Positions 33,739-45,809 of a stretch of 64,000 nucleotides of DNA are shown here, one piece after another. Position numbers and translations under genes: made by a program. The stretch lies in the NCBI GenBank assembly GCA_029747015.1, contig JAKOGI010000145.1, positions 803,501 to 867,500 on the forward strand, written 5' to 3'. How positions within the stretch are numbered: position 1 is the first letter of the stretch; the number at the start of each line of letters is the position of its first letter. The notes under the pieces are model-generated. The model saw nothing but the letters and a program-made list of their open reading frames with translations. It did no database searches and was not told where the DNA came from. The stretch comes from Carnegiea gigantea. Taxonomy: Eukaryota > Streptophyta > Magnoliopsida > Caryophyllales > Cactaceae.

Positions 33739-35351
33739 TGTTGTGTTATTATATTTAGTTTTGATGATAACAAATCCAAGTGTAAAAATCTGTCCAAGTA
33801 ATGTTGCTCCGAACACGATCTCCAAACAGGCCTAACTGGTGTTTGTGATCTTTATTGTATTAATTGGTTTGCTACATGTGAGAATGTCTTCTAGACAGGT
33901 TTTACTTGGTGATTCTATATTAAGTCAAGAACACCATCTCGACAGTTGATTGTAAAGCGTGTTCCTGAACTCTAGCAATGCAAAGAACAACCCCAGCAAA
34001 CAAGGTGGCCTTGGTGTTCACAGCAGCTCTACAAATCTCGGACAAGATGACTGGTTCAAAACAAGAAGTCTTGGGTATATAGGTTTTATTTAATTAGACT
34101 CTTGTTAATATGCCAATATTGAAAACATCATTTTTAAACACTTCTTGAATCGGTACTTGCGCTAAGTGCTTCAGAACACCAGTTGCGAACAACCCTGCGA
34201 ACAGGGTGCCTAGGGTGTTTCTGAACTGCAGTGGCCATACCCGATTATTTTTGAAAAATTCATTTTGGTTGGCCAAGATCTCTAGAATACTTTCCTTGAA
34301 TTTCAAAACTGCTATTTCTCTGGAAAGGATATTTCCTGAAAATATTTTGGGAGAATTTCGAAAATAAGTTTTGGAGATTTGCCAAAACTTAAAGGAAAAA
34401 ATTTCCTTTGACTATATTTTCAGATTTGGTAAAAGCTGAAAATCTCTTTAAACCTCTTCACGGTTATGGGAAGATAAGGGTTATCTTTTAAGATAACAAA
34501 ATCCCTTATATTTTGGGATAAATTAATCATTAGCCGTTGGATAATTTTGCAAAACAATTTCCATACTTAGCTGATTCTGTGGTTTATGACCGTTGGTTTT
34601 TTTGTTTAAAAGCCTCAGCTTTTTCTCTCCCAGCATATACACACAGACAGATATATACAGATATTCAAAACACTCGAAAAACAGAGAGATAGAAAACTCG
34701 GTTTGAATTTGCATAAACACAGCCTTTTGAAAAATCCAGGAAAATCAGAAAACTCGGTTTACACTCAAAGATTCTTGAGCTTCATTCTGAAAAGCAAACC
34801 GTGACAAGCTGTGTTTGATTTTGAGTTTTCATACCATTGGCATAATAGGATCTTCATTGTACCTTACATCTGCTTAGTGAGAAGCACCCCCTGTAAGGTG
34901 TTTGTAACCCTAATCTTGAATCAGAAAAGTGAGTGAGTGTGTCCTAGTCGTGTGGACTTGGACGTGTCTAATCTTGCGAAGGTTGGACGTGGTGTAACCT
35001 GTCTTTGGGAAGAAGGTTACGTGGTTGCAAGTTGTAACAAGATGTGTTACATTTGTAACGTGTGAAGCCCGTTAGTGAAAGTGGTTAAATCCTACACGAG
35101 GTAGGTCGTGGTTTTTCACACCTCAGTTGGGCTAGAGGTGTTTTCCACGTAAAAATTGTGTGTGCTTTATTTTCCACATCTATCTTGGTGATTTTCGCCT
35201 CTGCAATATTTGAGAACACCCCGTGCAAACAAGCTATCAGGGTGTTTGTCACTTGAGAACAACCTCTGTGAGGGTGTTTGTTATCTACAACGCGAAAATC
35301 AGATACCACAATTCACCCCCCTCTTGTGGTTGGATACTCACGAACTCAACA
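33739..35351 (+). repeat. Sirevirus 3' LTR
   Basis: Near-identical to 24388-25996. Differences include an extra a at about 33825, a 4-base insertion near 35269 and scattered transitions. Confidence 0.95.
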
Positions 35352-35356
35352 GCCTA

Positions 35357-35649
35357 GCTTTTCACTATAGAAAAAAAATTTCATTTAAGTCACCCCCTAC
35401 AAGCCAAGGGAGGGAGGAGCGAGGTTTCAGCTCCAAGAGGAGCTGCCCCGCCTTCCATTTTTACTGAGACTCAAACCAACTGTAGATGTTAGAGAACCGC
35501 CAAGAGGTGTCATCTCCCTCATCAGTAATGGAAACATCGATACGATGGAGTGAGAATGAAAGTAAGTCAACTGTCACATGCTTGTCCCAAAGGAGAACCA
35601 AGCCACCTACTCTCCCTCTGGCATCAACAAAGATATCAAAATAGTCATC
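35357..35649 (-). pseudogene. LINE endonuclease, 5'-truncated fragment
   Basis: Minus-strand frames read DARGRVGGLVLLWDKHVTV, then a GDLNEI block and EKLG, the motifs of plant L1 endonuclease (GDFNEI...EKxGG). The reading continues on the far side of the Sirevirus at 24382, so the insertion sits inside the EKLGG motif. A stop and shifts are present. The ATG at 35668-35670 lies in flanking DNA, not in the LINE. Confidence 0.8.
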
Positions 35650-36843
35650 GGTGCCCACATTTTTGGACATTCATGACCTTCTCGAATGCCATTTTTCCAT
35701 TAAAAACTAATGTCATTTTTTAAAATATAATGCTTTCATTAATAAATGGTAAAATGAAACTTATGATGAAAACCTTATGTGAATAATTACAAATCTAAAA
35801 CATGGAGATAAAGTCATTTTTTAAACAACTGATGCAGATTTTACACATGAGCGGCTCTTAAATTATGACACTCTTATCATGGATAATTTTCAATGACTCT
35901 GCAACTTTACTGTTGATGAAAGACCTCATAATCCATGCCGTAATAATTTTAGAAAATCACTGTCCACATATGTCTTGAAATCTTGAATCATATCAATTAA
36001 TCACAACTCTCATACAAGGAGAGGCGAATACTCCCACCAAAAGGCAAAAAATTATGCAGTGCTCTTTAGGATGGATTGTTGCAGTAAACTATTCCTTCAT
36101 TGCCTAGTTTCTAATGCTGTTTGGGGTGCCTTGCTTTCATGATCTAATCACAGGATTAGATGTTGGTAATTTCAGCAAGTGTGGGATTGGTTTACATATA
36201 AATGCAAGGGTAACTCTATGTTGTGTAAATGGAGAAAGACCTCTTTTTTCTACTGCTGTATATGAGGCATGCATAGAGAGAAATTGGAGGAAATTCCATC
36301 AAAAGTCTCAAAGTCCTAGTCAACTGGTTAAAAATATTCAATGTATTGTATATTTTAGAGCTGATAGCTTTCGTACGAATTGGCAAGCTTTGAAACTAAG
36401 ATGATCCATGCTACTTAGCTCCTATGAGTTGTATTTCTAGGAAAATTCGATGATATGTATTTACTTTTTTTTTCTCCTAAAAAACGGGGTATAAAACGCT
36501 TTGAAGAGATGAATTTTATTAAGAGAGAACTATAATTAAATTGATAATTGGGGCAAAAATGACTAAAAAATGAGGCTTACCATTGAAAAAATTATCTATG
36601 ACGACCTCTCTAATAAGAGGGGCAAACACTAGTGTATTTTAGGGGACGAAGAGGAGAAAGCAAGGGAGGTAGAAGATAGGAGGGGTGAATCCATCAAGTC
36701 AGTTTTATAACCAATGCCATATGTTGGCACACCAACATAAAAACTATGGGCTCATCTCGTGTTAAGCATTACCTATAAACAATTAATATACATTCAAATT
36801 GAAACTTCTAAAATTTAATGGAAAGAGACATTAACTTAACTAC
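35650..36843. other. Repeat block copy B (right part) and intergenic DNA
   Basis: Starts with the second LINE target copy (35650-35663). Similarity to copy A continues to about 35725 and resumes at about 36713-36780, with about 1 kb between that copy A lacks. An open frame at 36114-36404 (96 residues) has no recognisable domain and is not called as a gene. Confidence 0.5.
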
Positions 36844-37050
36844 TAAAGAACAGGAAAACAAATAGATGCAAAATTAGAAGAAGCTTTTCAGTTTCCTTCA
36901 CAATTTCTGCCGAGTACAAGGGCCAATATATGCACAGGTATTTGCATGACCTACAACTTCTAAACATTCGACGAATCTAAACATTAACTTGTCAAATAAG
37001 TTATATAGAAAATATTTGCAACAATTACAATATTACAATATTCCTTAATA
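36844..37050 (-). repeat. 3' LTR of the old copia element
   Basis: Aligned with 40780-40977; start position approximate. Confidence 0.75.
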
Positions 37051-37356
37051 CTCTCCCTCAAGTTGGAGCATGTAAATGATGATGCCCAACTTGCTTTGTA
37101 GAAAAAGAACTTGTGTTTTTCCTAAAGCCTTTATAAAAATATTGGCAACTTGATACTTGGAAGGGACATACCATATCCCTATTTTCTTAGAAAGAAGACG
37201 TTATCGAACAAAGTGGCAATCAATCTCTATTTGCTTAGGTGCGCTCATGAAAAACAGGGTTCTTGGGAATGTGGAGAGCTACTTGATTGTCTCAAAATAA
37301 CCTCATGGGTTTATCCTGAAAAATCCCAAGTGAAGCCAGAATAAATCTGATCCAAA

Positions 37357-40300
37357 TTAGTTCACTTGAGACTGTGCCATAGCATGATATTTCGCTTCTA
37401 CTAGAGAATGAGAAACTGTATTATGCTTTTTAGTATTCCAGGATAATGGAGAAATACCAAGGGTAACAAAATATCCAATGAGAGATCTTCTTATGGGTGG
37501 ACAAGCTCCCCAATTTGAGTCACGAAAAGCATAGATTTCTAGACATGAATCACCACTTAGCAAGATACCTTGACCGAGATTCCCTTTTAAGTAGTAGCTT
37601 CTATGTGTTCCTCTTTTGGCTCTTACATGAATTGAGATAAGATATTTACTACACAACATAGTTCTAAATAAGTAGTAGTAAGATAGATGAGCCTCCCTAC
37701 TAGATGTTTATATTGGTTGGGTCATCCAACCTCTTTCCCTAGCCAAGGTCAACTTGTTATTAGTCTCCATGGAAAAATCAACTGGTTTGGACCCATGATG
37801 TCCATGTTCATCAATTATCTCCAAGGCATATTTCTGTTGATTGAGAATCAATCCCTTTAGATCTTGAGCCACTTTAATTCCTGGGACACATTTCAAAGGC
37901 CTAAGATCCTTGATATGAAAACAATGATTCATATAGGCTTTGAATTTAACACAAGCTCAAGGATATTGTCAGGTAAGACTAGATTATACACATAGACAAG
38001 TAAGGCCATAAAAAACATCTCCCTTTTTATATGTAAATAAAGAGTAATATGCATAAAAGCACACAAAACCATACTCAAGCAGCTTAGAAGATAATTAGCA
38101 AACCATTGCAGGGGAACTTGTTTGAGGCCATAAATTGATTTGTATAGTTTGCATAACTTGTTGGAAATGGATGATCTAAACCCAGAGGCATATTCATGTA
38201 AACTTCTTCCTCCAAATATCCATGTAGAAATGTAATACTGACATCCATTTGATATATTTCCCAACCCTTTGCAATGACAATGGAAAAAACCATCTCACAC
38301 TCAACATTTTTATTACTGGGCAAACATCTCATTTTAGTCAAAGCCTTCTGTTTGTTCATTGCCCCGTATGTCAAGCTATGCTTTAAAGCGCTCAATTAGT
38401 CCCATTTGAATAGTACTTAACCTTGTATTCTCACTTGCAATTGATTGCTTTCTTTCCTGGATACAAATCTTTCACAGTTCAAGTGCTGTTTAGTTCCAAA
38501 GCTTCAATTTCTTTAGCCGTTGCTTCTCTCCAATGTGGATCCTTTACAACTTCATGAAAAATTGAGGCTTTGCGATCTTTGTAATAGTTACCAAATAATT
38601 TATGTGCACATAAGAAAAACTATCACAAGTAAAATAATTAGCTGCGAGATATGGATTTCCTGAGGAGACCTTTTGTAGTAAGGCAGCAAGGAGGGTCGTT
38701 GGATGTGCACCATACCAGAAATAATCCTCCAAGTAACTTGGACTCCTCCTGTCTCATTTCCCATGACCTAACTCTGTTCACTGAACCTCCTATATACTCC
38801 ACCTGTCAGCAGGTCCAGGCTGGGCTCTCTTACTATCAGCATGTTAGTTGGACTTTCTCTCCCTCTGCAGGTCCATCATCTGTTTGGCCGGCCTGTTCCT
38901 CCAAGGCTTGCTGTGGTAAAGTGATCTTAAGCCCAGGCTCACCTTCAGGGACAAACACTTTGTGGGCCGGCCCATCACACTGACCATCATCAGAAGGAGA
39001 CCCCATGAGTTCAAACAGTTCAGAAACTGTATCACTTAGTCTCGGTGGTTGGCATGAGGGAAATCCATCTTTTTCGCACTATTCTTAGCATAAAAGGGAA
39101 AATTATCTTCATGGAGAATCACATCAAAACTCACAAATATTTCTCTCATTTCCAATTTATAAACTCTCCATCCTTTCCTTCCATAAGGATAACCTACAAA
39201 TACACCTTTTGCTATGACATTCAAATTTATCTTTTGGCCTTTAATACTGATCGCATAACAAAGAGACCCAAATACCATAATATGATCATAAGAAGGTTGG
39301 GGTTTAAACAAGATCTCATTAGAAGTTTTGCCTTGCAATTTTTTTTTGGGTGTCCTATTTATTAAATAAGTAGTCGTAATCACACTTTCTCTCCAAAATT
39401 CAATAGGAAGATTAGCTAGAAAATGTATTGCTCTAGGTATATTTTGTATGTGTCTATATTTCCTTCAATCCTACCATCCTGTTGTGGAGTATCAACACAA
39501 CTGGTTTGATGTAATATACCATTCTCAACATAGAATCTCTTCCTGGGCCCAAATGTAAACTCTTTGCCATTATCACTTCTAATTATTTTCACATTGACTT
39601 GGGTTCTTGCCATTATGCAAAAATCCTTGATCAATTGTAAAGCTTTCCCCTTTTCTTTCGTAGGAAACACCTAGGTTGCCATGCTAGCATCATCAACTAT
39701 AATACGAAAATAGTAAGCACCACCAAGGAACAAAGGAATTCAATTAGCCTCCCAAATATCACACTGCATAAGATCAAACATTCAGCTATTGTATTTTCGC
39801 TATTAGGAAATGACAACTGAGTTTGTTGGGGCCTACAACACACATCACAAAACTCATTTTTACTACCACCACAAAAACTATCTTTAACATTATTACAAAG
39901 CAAAGACATGGCTTGACTTGAAGGATGACCTCAATGTTGATGCCACAAAAATAGTTCGCCTTGTCATGACCATTCTCTTCCCCCTTTATGATGTTTGCTT
40001 TGGGATATGGGACACGACAAAGTTAGGCTTTAGTTTCTTGCTTCCCATCTCAAACCATCATGATTGTTTTGTGATTTTCCTCTGATTGCACCATACTAAA
40101 TATTTGATCAAGCGAAGGGAGTTGATCGAGTGCTAAAATTTGGCTCCGAATTATTGAGTAGGATTCATCATTGAGTCCCATCAAAAATTGATGGAATATA
40201 TCTTCTCCATCATCTTGGTTATCTTTTTAGTGGCTCCACATATGCGAGACAGAATTGCTATGTAGTTTCCTAGTATATTCCATAATTCCATCAACTTTTT

Positions 40301-40600
40301 GCAAAATTCCAACACATCTTACTTACCTTATTTGTAAGATGCAATCTCCGGTTTCAATTGATGTATACATGGTATATTGGGAATTGAATACCTCTTTTAA
40401 ATGTTTTCCCAAATCTACATACATAACACTAGGATGTAACTTTGGATCTATCATATTCATAATCCATGAGCTAATAATGGAATTCACTATCTCCTATGCA
40501 TTGGCTTCTACTGACTATCTCCTTCCTTCATCACCTATTTAGTTATTTTCCATCAATAAAACCAAGGTTATTCTTGATCTTTAAAGCTGTCCTAAAGGCT
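37357..40600 (-). pseudogene. Copia gag-pol, heavily decayed
   Basis: On the minus strand: gag-like sequence (about 40600-40080, with a LDQLPSLDQIFSMVQSEE block), integrase with IIRSDNGKEFTFG and TPQQDGRIEGN (39480-39590; the usual VERKH is altered), an integrase C-terminal block (39036-39383), RT with YQMDVSITFLHGYLEEEVYM (about 38190-38260), a destroyed catalytic box (YVYN instead of YVDD, 37983-37994), and RNase H with DSNWGACPPIRRSLIGYFV and VEAKYHAMA (37380-37560). Many stops and frame changes. It cannot be active. Confidence 0.85.
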
Positions 40601-40763
40601 TTTTCCCATAAGCCATAATTTTTCTATCAAACTTAATGTAGCTATGATAGCTCCAGGTGAATCTAAAGGATGAAGATAGTATGGTGATGGACGGTCGATG
40701 ACAAATTCTTTCGGTGCATGACTGCTTTCCACTTATCATTCGGATTTTTAGGTCTTAGTATTT

Positions 40764-40779
40764 GATGACTCTGATTCCA
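40764..40779 (-). other. Primer-binding site of the old copia element
   Basis: Minus-strand TGGAATCAGAGTCATC against the canonical TGGTATCAGAGC; one mismatch in the first eleven bases. Confidence 0.7.
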
Positions 40780-40977
40780 TGAAGAACAAGCAAACAAAGT
40801 GATGCAAAGTTAGAAGAAGTTCTCTGTTTCCTTCACAATTGCCATTGGGTACAAGGGCTAATATATACACAAGTATTTACATGACCGACAAATTCTAAAC
40901 CCTCAGAGAATCTAAACCCTAAGTTGCCAAATAGGTTACATAGAAAATATCTGTAATAAGTACAATATTCCTTAATA
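40780..40977 (-). repeat. 5' LTR of the old copia element
   Basis: See the partner at 36844-37050. Minus-strand end TTCTTCA runs straight into the PBS. Confidence 0.75.
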
Positions 40978-43385
40978 ATCATGGAGTGATCTAACTTGAA
41001 ATGCTCAGTGGATAGGCTAAAATCTCCAAAAAAGCAAAAACATAGCATGCATAATATTTAAAACCTGAATAAAAATGACAATAGAGCAAATAGGGCTTGT
41101 TACGAAGACGTGCCAAATGCTTAAAAAATGGTTTCCGGTGGGCATTGAGCTTCATTACATTAGAACATGACCATTTCTAGGTGATCTGCAACCCAGCCAA
41201 CTAGTTCCCAACACACTAATAGGATTATGGAGGAGTTTCTAGCTGTCATCATGGCCATATTAGCCTAAGCCTATAAGGTTAACAATTTGATAGGGTCTGC
41301 ATGGCCATCATTAATTGTCTTGAGCTTGTAAGAATTCGTATCTCAATCAAGGCTAAAGTCTCTCGGTTCCAGCCAATATAGAGTTCTATGATTCTTTTGG
41401 AAACTTTGAGGAGCTTGTACCCCATCCAAGTATTATCCAGAAAACAACTCTCAGGAAGTGGGGAGGGGTTTCTCCTCTTTAAGAGCCTCTGATACTCAAG
41501 TAAAGGAGAATTTTAGGAGAATAGTAAGCAAAATGTAGCTTATGAAAGTGTAATTAACCTACCTTTGATTTTGACCATGTCTTGTTTATATAAGGTTTAC
41601 AATGGTTCTTTGAGAGGAATTTAACTAGGATTCCATATTTATTTAGAATAGACTGCTTCCTCATTTGTTATGACTCAATGATATTTATCAGTTTCTTGTT
41701 GATTAAGGGGGTCTTGGCTAAATCTTTGCTCCTTTTACAAGCCATGCACATAGGGTTTATTTTCAAGGCTTCCGGTAAACTAAGTTTTTATTGAACTTAT
41801 GTTTAGAATCAGACTACTCAATCCTAGTGGCTTATTTAATCCAATCAATCTCTTTCTTGGGCTTTCACTAGGCTATGGCCAAATGCCTCTTAGAGTTTCT
41901 ATTCACCGAAATCATTTGGCCCTTAAGGGATACTGGATTTTGATCCAATCATGTCTCAAATTGTAACCAAACATAACTCTTTTATCTCTTTAGGAATTCT
42001 TTTCCTTGAATTGTGAGTTATCCAGACCTTACGAGCTTTGCCATGGTTAATTTTGTATACCCATTATTGATCCGACCTTATTCCTAAAGAGTCTTAGCTA
42101 AAATTTTTTCAATGGATTTTTATCGAATTTTTTGAGAAAATTTCCTTTAACCAGATTTCAAATCTTTTACTTTGGGATACCAAATTTTTAGAAACATTTC
42201 TTTTCTATTCTCCAAAAATTTTTTCAGCATGTACTTAACGGTAGTCAAACATCCCTTAGTTGAGTGTTTTTTCACCTTCTTCTTATTTTTCCGTGCCAGT
42301 AATGACGGCTGGTTTAGTTTCTCGAGACTTCTTGATTGGACTTTGTGTCTCTTGGGATCTTTTGCTCTAATCTAACAATGCACTTTTTCCCTATTCTTGA
42401 CTATAAATTCAACTTTTTAAGGTTTAATTTCTTTAAGAAATCTCTCAACTCTTTCCAAACTTCTTAGACAAGAGGACGTTAAGTCCACTTTTTAATCTTT
42501 ACAAAGCTTTATCATGCCTTTTTCAACCTCTTTCTTCTCCTCATACCATCTGTACATCCTCACAACAATAGGGCCTACAGGTCCTCTGAATCCACTTGGA
42601 CATGCTTCGCATCCCTTCAAATCCTTACATGAGAATAGTAACTAATTTTGCTGTTTGGGATAAATTAGTGGAGATTTATAATAAAGAAGAGAGAAGATAA
42701 ATTGTTATGTGTTTCTTTTGGATCATACCCTCAACAACCTGTGTCTCTTTGGCTTTGCTGGAGAATATATTGCTTATGACCACTTGAGGCCTAGTACCAT
42801 TGGTGCTTGGTCCAACTTTAGAGCTTAGTATGCCCAAACTATGTGGGGTATATTCCTTCCAAACCTTTCCCTTTGGAAGGGAAAACTTTTAATAGCATTG
42901 AGGAGCGTCTTGGCCGATGTCCCATATTTGTTGCTAAAGAAAGGGTTAGGGTCTTATTGCGATAGATTGCCCTTGCATGTATCAGCCCTACCCTTAAATT
43001 TTTGGGGGTGCGGTCGGTGTTCGGCTCCTTTCTCTTAGATATTCTTCTCATCCTTTTTATCCTAATCCATTTCTCCCTATGGCTCCCTGTAAATCTACTT
43101 ATCTAGGGTGTTGTTCCTTCTCAAAATGAGGCAAGAATACCTATGATGTCCACTGGAGAATGCTACACTAACGCGAACATGGATGGAGTTTTTTGTCTTC
43201 ACCTGCCATTTGAAAAGGGAACCAGCAAAGTCACTACTGGTGGAGACAGTGAATATAGATACTTGCATCGTCTCTTTAACATAGGCCTCTCTCTGTACTC
43301 TACTAGAAGAAGACGTTCACTCTTTCTGCAGCTTCGTCTTATGATCCTCCAACCCTTGGGAGATTGTTTGCTCCAGGATGGAAAA
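40978..43385. other. Intergenic sequence, no gene recognised
   Basis: No domain, LTR boundary or repeat could be supported over these 2.4 kb. Short overlapping frames near 42840-43050 and 43143-43493 look like chance. Confidence 0.4.
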
Positions 43386-45804
43386 TGTAACACCCCAAAG
43401 TTTCAGTTGCGAATTTTGATCAATATGCCATTATATGATTTATGTGCATATTTTATGTATTTTATTGTGGACATATGTGTGCAGTTTAACTAGTGTATCG
43501 TTATTATATTTTTGAGAGTAATTAGAAAGTATTACTCATCTAGTAATATTTGTGCCCCAAGAAAACAAACAACAAGAAGAATAGGGAGATTAGAAAGGGG
43601 GTTATTTGTGCTAAAAAAAAGAAAAGAAAAAAGGGGGGGGAGATTTTTTTGTTTGTATCACGTAAAAAGGGGGATTGCTCTGGCTTTGCTCCCCGAAAAA
43701 TAATGCACAAACAGAGAGAGAAAGAGGAGAAGAGAAGGAGAAGAAGAAGAGGAGAAGAAGAAGAAGGCGAAGAAGATTAGGATTTTGGATAATAAATTAA
43801 GGTCAGTAATTCTTACTTTTCTCAACCTAAAATCGATGAGGGGAACATTATTTGAATGGTTTATACTTGAATTTGAGGATTCAATTCAAGGTTAAAGTTA
43901 TGAATTTGATATTTTTAGGATTTGATAGATTGGAAGAATAATTTCAATTAGTAGAAATCCACACCTAAAAGTTTCATGTTTAATTGTGATTTTTACATTA
44001 ATTGGATATTGTGAATCAATGGTTATGTTGTGATTCATCCAAATACATGCTAAACTATAAATTTTTAGATTGATTATTTGTATAAGAAGAGCAAGATGGT
44101 AGAAAAAATAGGTTGAATTTTCGAATTTTTAGATATCTCGTCTACTGTTTGACATTCTGTGAATTATTGGCTTAGCGAAAATTCTGAAAATTTTCTTATA
44201 GGTGACCTGTGATAATGGGCAATTTCTTGTAAATGTGATTATATGAGCTATATGATTTCATTAAGTTATGGTTTTGAGGAAAAATGTTCATGTCTTGCCC
44301 GAGGCTGTTACATGATGTTCTAGAGCTGTAGCCATAGTAGTGACTGTCCTTATGTTTAGGTCGCCTAGTGGGAGAGGTTCTAACCAATATTTTGGGATAT
44401 GAATGTCGACCTTATGTGTTATGCAAGCCAAGTGGATCCCTATTGAGAAATGTTTTAGCATAAACTTACTAGGATATGAATCAGATTCCATGGTTTGTGT
44501 TATGAGCAGTTCACATCCTTTAGAGTGTGGGTGCCTGTTTGGTACCATATGAATGAGTTGCAACAGGTCGACCATTGGTTGGTACCATATGAATGAGCCA
44601 TAGCTAGGCCACCAGAATGTGTTTGTCACCCTTACGTTGTTATAGTTCTTTGAGTGAGTTATGAGTTGATTTTCCCTAAACTAAAACGTTTTGCATTCAA
44701 TTACGAATATTGGTATGTTGTGAAATTGATTTTCGCGTGAATTTGGATATGTTATGAAATTAGTTTTGGCTTGGATTTGAATTTTAGATTTGGATTTAGA
44801 TTTGAAGGATCATTCAGGATGTTTATTAAATTGTGATTTATTTTGAAGCATATGTGTGATTGTTAGATATGTTTATGGAAATATATTATGTGTGGATAGC
44901 AAGTAAGTGGACTTTTGAAAGTGATATGCTTTATGTATGCATCAAGTATGGTTAGGGGGATTAACCTGATCCAACAAGCTTTGCTTTATTTTGGACTTTA
45001 GTGAGGACTAGGAGCCCAAAGGACATGGTTGGTATGAGACAACCATGGTTAGTTTAGTGAATAGACTAACAGCAAAGTTTGTTTAGTGTTTTAAGTAAAA
45101 ATGAGGGTCCTTGAGTCATACCTGGTATAGAATAGGTACGACTAAGTTATTCTAATTGCCCACCCTATGACATATATACGTGTGTGTGGGTTTTGTGAAG
45201 TCCGGCAACATCTTAGATATGAAAGATATAAGTTTATTTTGCTTTTTGAAGTATAAGCATAATCTCTTATCACCCTCTATATGTTATATGATATGTTCTG
45301 TTTAGATGTCATAAGATATGTGTATTGTGTGATTATATGTTGTGTTAACCGGTTAATGTGCAAAGTGTAACATCGGGGAAGGTAAAGGTTATTCACTGGG
45401 CTCGAGGACTCATGACCTCATCATTTTTCAGGTTTTGCAAGCAAAAAGAGATCGTAAGAGCATTAAGAAAGCCAACCAGTTGTGAAATACTTTTGAAGAA
45501 TTTAGTTAGAAATGCAAACCCTATTTTGTGTTTATGTTATGAATTATGTTTAGTAAATATAGTTTTGAATGTATTTTTGGTTTGCACATATGTTCGACCT
45601 TTAGAAATATGGTTTAAGTATGTATGTAAATGTATGTTTTAGAACTACCTTCCTAAACTTTAGTTTGATTTCATTACGAGCTTCTGCTACGCTCGCCTAT
45701 TAATAGGTTAATTATAGCTAAGAAGTTTAGATTGCCTTGCGGATGTTCCTAATCGAACATCCACGGTGGTGGCACGCCTGGCCTTTTTGGACGGGCGTGT
45801 TGCA
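43386..45804 (+). mobile_element. Solo LTR of a Ty3/gypsy-like element
   Basis: Starts TGTAACACCCC and ends GGGCGTGTTGCA. A perfect 5-bp duplication, gaaaa, flanks it (43381-43385 and 45805-45809). Length 2,419 bases, no internal pol sequence, no PBS or PPT on either side: a solo LTR left by recombination between LTRs. It has a purine-rich GAGAAGAAG stretch near 43700-43775. Long LTRs with TGTAACACCC ends fit plant gypsy chromoviruses, but the lineage is inferred. Confidence 0.85.
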
Positions 45805-45809
45805 GAAAA

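Larger units (their letters stand above)
24388..35351 (+). mobile_element. Sirevirus (Ty1/copia) retrotransposon with env-like region
   Basis: 10,964 bases, bounded by gccta duplications. LTRs are 24388-25996 and 33739-35351. PBS TGGTATCAGAGC at 25999-26010, PPT at 33726-33738. Gene order: gag with two zinc knuckles, protease, integrase, RT, RNase H, then an extra region after pol with a long env-like ORF. Long LTRs, the large gag and the extra 3' ORF identify the Sirevirus (SIRE1/Maximus) lineage. By eye the LTRs differ at about 14 positions plus a few indels, so it is young; yet gag has a nonsense codon, and integrase, RNase H and the env-like region have frameshifts or stops. Probably defective but possibly mobilised in trans. 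Confidence 0.95.
19667..35649 (-). mobile_element. 5'-truncated L1-like LINE, split by two insertions
   Basis: Minus-strand domains in order: apurinic-type endonuclease (35649 to 35357, continued at 24382), RT, zf-RVT zinc finger, RNase H (ending near 19822). Removing the hAT (21097-22163) and the Sirevirus (24388-35351) with their TSD copies leaves about 3.9 kb. The 5' end is cut inside the endonuclease domain, a typical LINE truncation, so ORF1 and the start of ORF2 are absent. The 3' end at about 19667 has only a short A-rich tail. The flanking 14-bp duplication (19653-19666 and 35650-35663) confirms target-primed insertion. Many stops and frameshifts show that it is dead. Confidence 0.85.
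36844..40977 (-). mobile_element. Old Ty1/copia element with short LTRs
   Basis: LTRs of about 200 bases at 36844-37050 and 40780-40977 align along their length (gatgcaaaRttagaagaag, tagaaaatat, acaatattccttaata). On the minus strand a PBS (TGGAATCAGAG, from 40779 downward) follows the right LTR, and a PPT (AACTTGAGGGAGAG, 37051-37064) precedes the left one. No target duplication survives, and the LTRs have diverged strongly, so it is an ancient insertion. Confidence 0.85.

Noticed and set aside
36114..36404. 96-residue plus-strand open frame
   Set aside because: It has an ATG and some Cys residues but no recognisable family, no splice context and sits in transposon-rich DNA; chance is the simpler explanation.
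38651..38983. 110-residue plus-strand open frame
   Set aside because: Antisense to the integrase-RT linker of the minus-strand copia element.
42850..42890. Hairpin ccttccaaa...tttggaagg as an RNA element
   Set aside because: A single short stem-loop in intergenic DNA without promoter, terminator or conservation evidence.
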